From: an uncultured Lachnospiraceae bacterium
GTDB lineage: Bacteria; Bacillota; Clostridia; Lachnospirales; Lachnospiraceae
Reading direction: 5' to 3'
Length of the DNA: 46,478 nucleotides
Assembly (NCBI GenBank): GCA_902761665.1
Contig: CACWLA010000028.1
Coordinates: forward strand, 1 to 46,478
The notes under the pieces were generated by a model. It searched no databases. It saw only the letters and a list, made by a program, of their open reading frames with translations, and had not been told where the DNA came from. The position numbers and the translations under genes are program-made. Shown one piece after another: positions 44,241-46,478 of the stretch. Position 1 is the first letter of the stretch; the number at the start of each line of letters is the position of its first letter.

Positions 44241-45371
44241 TCATTCAAAGTGCGGCAGCACCATCTTAAAGCCGATCTGAAGCCCCTTCGCAAGTGAAGG
44301 GATCTCGAGCCATTCTTCGCGCGTATGCTCGCCGTCGCCCACGTACAGGCCGAAGGTCACCGAAGGGATGCCCATCGACAGCGGGATGTTGGAATCCGTG
44401 GAACCTGGCCGTTTCCAGATCTCGCCTTCCGGGCCGACGGCCTCGCGGATCGCTTCCTCGGCGCGCGCATGGAGCCTTTCCAGGGCTTCCCTGTCGATCT
44501 CACCGCCGCAGGGGCGTTCGCCGACGCACTCGAGGGAAAATTCCGCCCGATCGCTCCGGACGCTTTCCAGCGCCTCTTCGAACTGGCGGCGCATCTGCGC
44601 GAGGTGCTCCCGGTCGTTCGAGCGGTATTCATAAAGCATTTCCGCATTTTGTGCGATCGTATTGACTGAAGTTCCGCCGGAAATGGTGCCCACGTTGAAG
44701 GTCGTGTGAACGCCTTCCTTCTTCGGCACCTCCTGCCCGTTCAGTTTCATGATGAGGCGCGACAGCTCCACGATCGCGTTCGGGTTGCCGAAGGCCGCAT
44801 AGCTGTGGCCGCCCACGGTCTTCGCCGTTACGCGCCAGCGTTCGGAGCCCACCGCCTGCGTCACGATGCCGAAGTTGTAAGGGCCGTCAAAGGAAACATG
44901 TTCCTTCGTACGGGGGCCGAAATCCTTCATGATCTGCCGGATGCCCTTCAGGTTCCCGAGACCTTCTTCGCAGCTGTTCAGCACGAAGATCACCGGATCC
45001 TTCGGCACGAGCTTATTCTCCTTGATGTACCGCAGCAGCATCAGGATGCCGACCACGTTCGCGGTATCGTCGCCCACGCCCGGCGCCCTGAGGATATCGC
45101 CGTCCTGCACCACGGGCAGGGGCGTTACGTCCGGAAAGACGACGTCGGTATGCGCCGTATAGATCGTGATTCCTTCCGCGTCCGGTGCGGCAAAGGGCAC
45201 GATCACGTTCTTGGCTTCGTCAGCATAGGCATTTTCGATCCCGATGTTTTCCAGCCAGTTCAGCAGGAACATCACCCTGCGGTCCTCGATATGTGACGGC
45301 GCGGGGATCGCTGCCAGCGTCTTCAGGAGAGCCAGCTGGTCATCCGCGTGTTCTTCGATCCACTTATTCAT
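44241..45371 (-). CDS. M20 family metallopeptidase
   Basis: 376 residues from the ATG at 45369-45371, which has AAGGGAG upstream; an in-frame ATG 18 bases earlier is less well placed. Two-metal site: His74/Asp76 in YTAHTDVV, Asp101/102 in GVGDDTANVVG, Glu135/Glu136 in NSCEEGLGN, Asp162 in SFDGP. A dimerisation-type insert follows (HSYAAFGNPNAIVELSRLI). Probably a cytoplasmic di- or tripeptidase of the PepT/PepV type; aminoacylase activity cannot be excluded. Has its own promoter. Confidence 0.94.
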   Translation of the reverse strand: MNKWIEEHADDQLALLKTLAAIPAPSHIEDRRVMFLLNWLENIGIENAYADEAKNVIVPFAAPDAEGITIYTAHTDVVFPDVTPLPVVQDGDILRAPGVGDDTANVVGILMLLRYIKENKLVPKDPVIFVLNSCEEGLGNLKGIRQIMKDFGPRTKEHVSFDGPYNFGIVTQAVGSERWRVTAKTVGGHSYAAFGNPNAIVELSRLIMKLNGQEVPKKEGVHTTFNVGTISGGTSVNTIAQNAEMLYEYRSNDREHLAQMRRQFEEALESVRSDRAEFSLECVGERPCGGEIDREALERLHARAEEAIREAVGPEGEIWKRPGSTDSNIPLSMGIPSVTFGLYVGDGEHTREEWLEIPSLAKGLQIGFKMVLPHFE

Positions 45372-45407
45372 AGTATCTCCCTTCCGCATCCCGGTGGTTT
45401 CGTCTGT

Positions 45408-45436
45408 ATCTTACCGCAGGGCAGGCAAAATGACAA
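45408..45436 (-). promoter_or_regulatory. Promoter of the M20 peptidase gene
   Basis: On the minus strand TTGTCA (45431-45436) and TAAGAT (45408-45413), spacer 17 bp. Confidence 0.7.
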
Positions 45437-45509
45437 CCGATTTGACGCCCGGAAGCCTTTCTCTTTCCTTTTTTTTGGTTTTTCCTGTTCCCATTTCAGC
45501 AAAATAATG

Positions 45510-45515
45510 TATAAT
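45510..45515 (+). promoter_or_regulatory. -10 element of the transketolase operon
   Basis: TATAAT about 50 bp before the tktN start codon in an AT-rich stretch. No good -35 at 16-18 bp (best GTTCCC), so it may need an activator. Confidence 0.55.
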
Positions 45516-45564
45516 ACATACAGCAATAATGCTTCTTGCAGAAGAGAAACAAGGAGAACGAAAT

Positions 45565-46407
45565 ATGCAGGAAAAAGAAAGCAAACAGGTCAAAGCCCTG
45601 GCGACGCGCATCCGTCTGGGCATCCTGGACGCCATCCACTCCGTGGGCTCCGGCCACATCGGCGGTTCCTTAAGCATCGCCGACGTGCTGGCCGTGCTGT
45701 ACGGACGGGAAATGCGCTACTATCCGCAGGATCCGAAGTGGGAAGGCCGCGACCGTCTGGTCACCTCCAAAGGCCACTGCGGCCCGGCCGTTTACGCGAC
45801 CCTGGCTGTCAAGGGCTTCTTCCCCTATGAAGAACTGCTGACCATGAACAAGCCCGGCACCCGCCTGCCGAGCCACACCGACCGCAATAAGACCCCCGGC
45901 ATCGACATGACCACCGGTTCCCTCGGACAGGGCACGTCCCTTGCCGCCGGCATGGCGCTCGGAGAAAAGCTGAAAGGCTCCGACTGCCGCGTGTTCTGCA
46001 TCGTCGGCGACGGCGAAGCGCAGGAAGGACAGTGCTGGGAAGCCTTTGAGTTTGCCGCAGCAAAGAAACTCTCCAACCTCGTGGTGCTGCTCGACTGGAA
46101 CAAGCGCCAGCTGGACGGCTATCTTGACGACTGCCTGCCCATGGGCGACTTTGTCGCCAAGTTCCGGGCTTTCGGCTTTGACACCGTGAAGGTGAACGGC
46201 AACGACGTGGACGAACTGGCTGAAGCCCTCGCCCACACCCGCAAGGGCGGCGACAGGCCTTATGCCATCGTCATGGACACTGTCAAGGGCGCCGGCATCC
46301 CCGAGGTCGAACAGCTCCCGATGAACCACAGCATTGCCGTCGACGACGCGCAGTATGCCAAATGGACCGCCGATCTCAAGGCGCAGCTTAATGAACTGGA
46401 GGGTTGA
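45565..46407 (+). CDS. Transketolase, N-terminal (TPP-binding) subunit
   Basis: Half of a split transketolase of the non-oxidative pentose phosphate pathway. 280 residues from ATG 45565, which has AAGGAG at the right spacing. IHSVGSGHIGGSLSIADVLAVLY, SKGHCGPAVYATLA, TGSLGQGTSLAAGMA and the TPP/Mg motif GDGEAQEGQCWEA ending in DWNKRQLDG (GDGE 148-151, Asn179) are all standard. The C-terminal subunit starts 3 bp after the stop. Confidence 0.96.
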   Translation: MQEKESKQVKALATRIRLGILDAIHSVGSGHIGGSLSIADVLAVLYGREMRYYPQDPKWEGRDRLVTSKGHCGPAVYATLAVKGFFPYEELLTMNKPGTRLPSHTDRNKTPGIDMTTGSLGQGTSLAAGMALGEKLKGSDCRVFCIVGDGEAQEGQCWEAFEFAAAKKLSNLVVLLDWNKRQLDGYLDDCLPMGDFVAKFRAFGFDTVKVNGNDVDELAEALAHTRKGGDRPYAIVMDTVKGAGIPEVEQLPMNHSIAVDDAQYAKWTADLKAQLNELEG

Positions 46408-46410
46408 GCC

Positions 46411-46478
46411 ATGCTGAACATCGTATACAACGGAGAAATGGATCCCCGCCAGGGCAAGGCCGTGACCGGCAAAGTCAT
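46411..46478 (+). CDS. Transketolase, C-terminal subunit, 3' end outside the window
   Basis: Only 22 codons are visible (MLNIVYNGEMDPRQGKAVTG...). The call rests on position: it begins 3 bp after the N-terminal transketolase subunit, with GGAGGG just before the ATG, as in other split transketolase operons. The visible residues alone are not diagnostic. Confidence 0.75.
   Translation, partial: MLNIVYNGEMDPRQGKAVTGKV

Overview
The window looks like the chromosome of a GC-rich, Gram-positive anaerobe of the Bacillota (Clostridia; Lachnospiraceae-like is my guess from memory of these families). The reasons are the Bacillus-like gene order mazG-rqcP(yabO)-divIC-tilS-hpt-ftsH, a glycine decarboxylase split into GcvPA and GcvPB, a split transketolase, glycine riboswitches, a DIP1984-family protein, a lipobox protein, and no outer-membrane genes. 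No rRNA, tRNA, phage, IS or CRISPR was seen. Most promoters I could find have a sigma-A-like -35/-10 pair with a 17-bp spacer.

Layout. 1-1.1 kb: an Na+/alanine-glycine symporter behind a single-aptamer glycine riboswitch. 1.3-3.0 kb: a small membrane protein convergent with D-Ala-D-Ala ligase. 3.2-7.7 kb: an ABC exporter operon (ATPase, large membrane-anchored extracellular protein, two ABC-2 type membrane subunits). 7.7-8.3 kb: non-coding DNA with terminators and one copy of a dispersed repeat. 8.3-11.4 kb: TSUP permease, ClC channel/antiporter and an AEC transporter. 11.6 kb: dihydrolipoyl dehydrogenase. 13.1-26.4 kb: a long minus-strand run uvrB-uvrA-clpX-mazG-rqcP-divIC-tilS-hpt-ftsH plus a neopullulanase-like GH13 enzyme, probably one operon. 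26.5-30.5 kb: hslO, a DUF3810-like membrane protein with HELGH, and two tandem AEC transporters. 30.5-30.9 kb: a 70-bp tandem repeat and the second dispersed-repeat copy. 30.9-32.4 kb: nudC and a divergent DIP1984 gene. 32.6-34.4 kb: a conspicuously AT-rich patch with a lipoprotein and two membrane proteins. 34.5-35.9 kb: a pair of multi-pass membrane proteins (DUF5058-like). 36.1-42.2 kb: the glycine cleavage operon behind a tandem glycine riboswitch. 42.2-46.5 kb: a C26 glutamine-amidotransferase-type hydrolase, an RlmI-like methyltransferase, an M20 peptidase and a divergent split transketolase.

The most notable item is the first gene of the glycine cleavage operon. It is one 881-codon frame in which a complete aminomethyltransferase (GcvT) is followed by a complete serine hydroxymethyltransferase-like domain. 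The enzyme that makes 5,10-methylene-THF from glycine is therefore fused to the enzyme that can use it to turn a second glycine into serine and return THF. With GcvH, GcvPA and GcvPB downstream, a separately transcribed lpd, and a glycine-riboswitch-controlled symporter, the window encodes a glycine-to-serine module under direct glycine sensing.

Limits: all family calls come from reading motifs, and no searches were run. The GC-rich sequence creates many long open frames antisense to real genes; these were left out.
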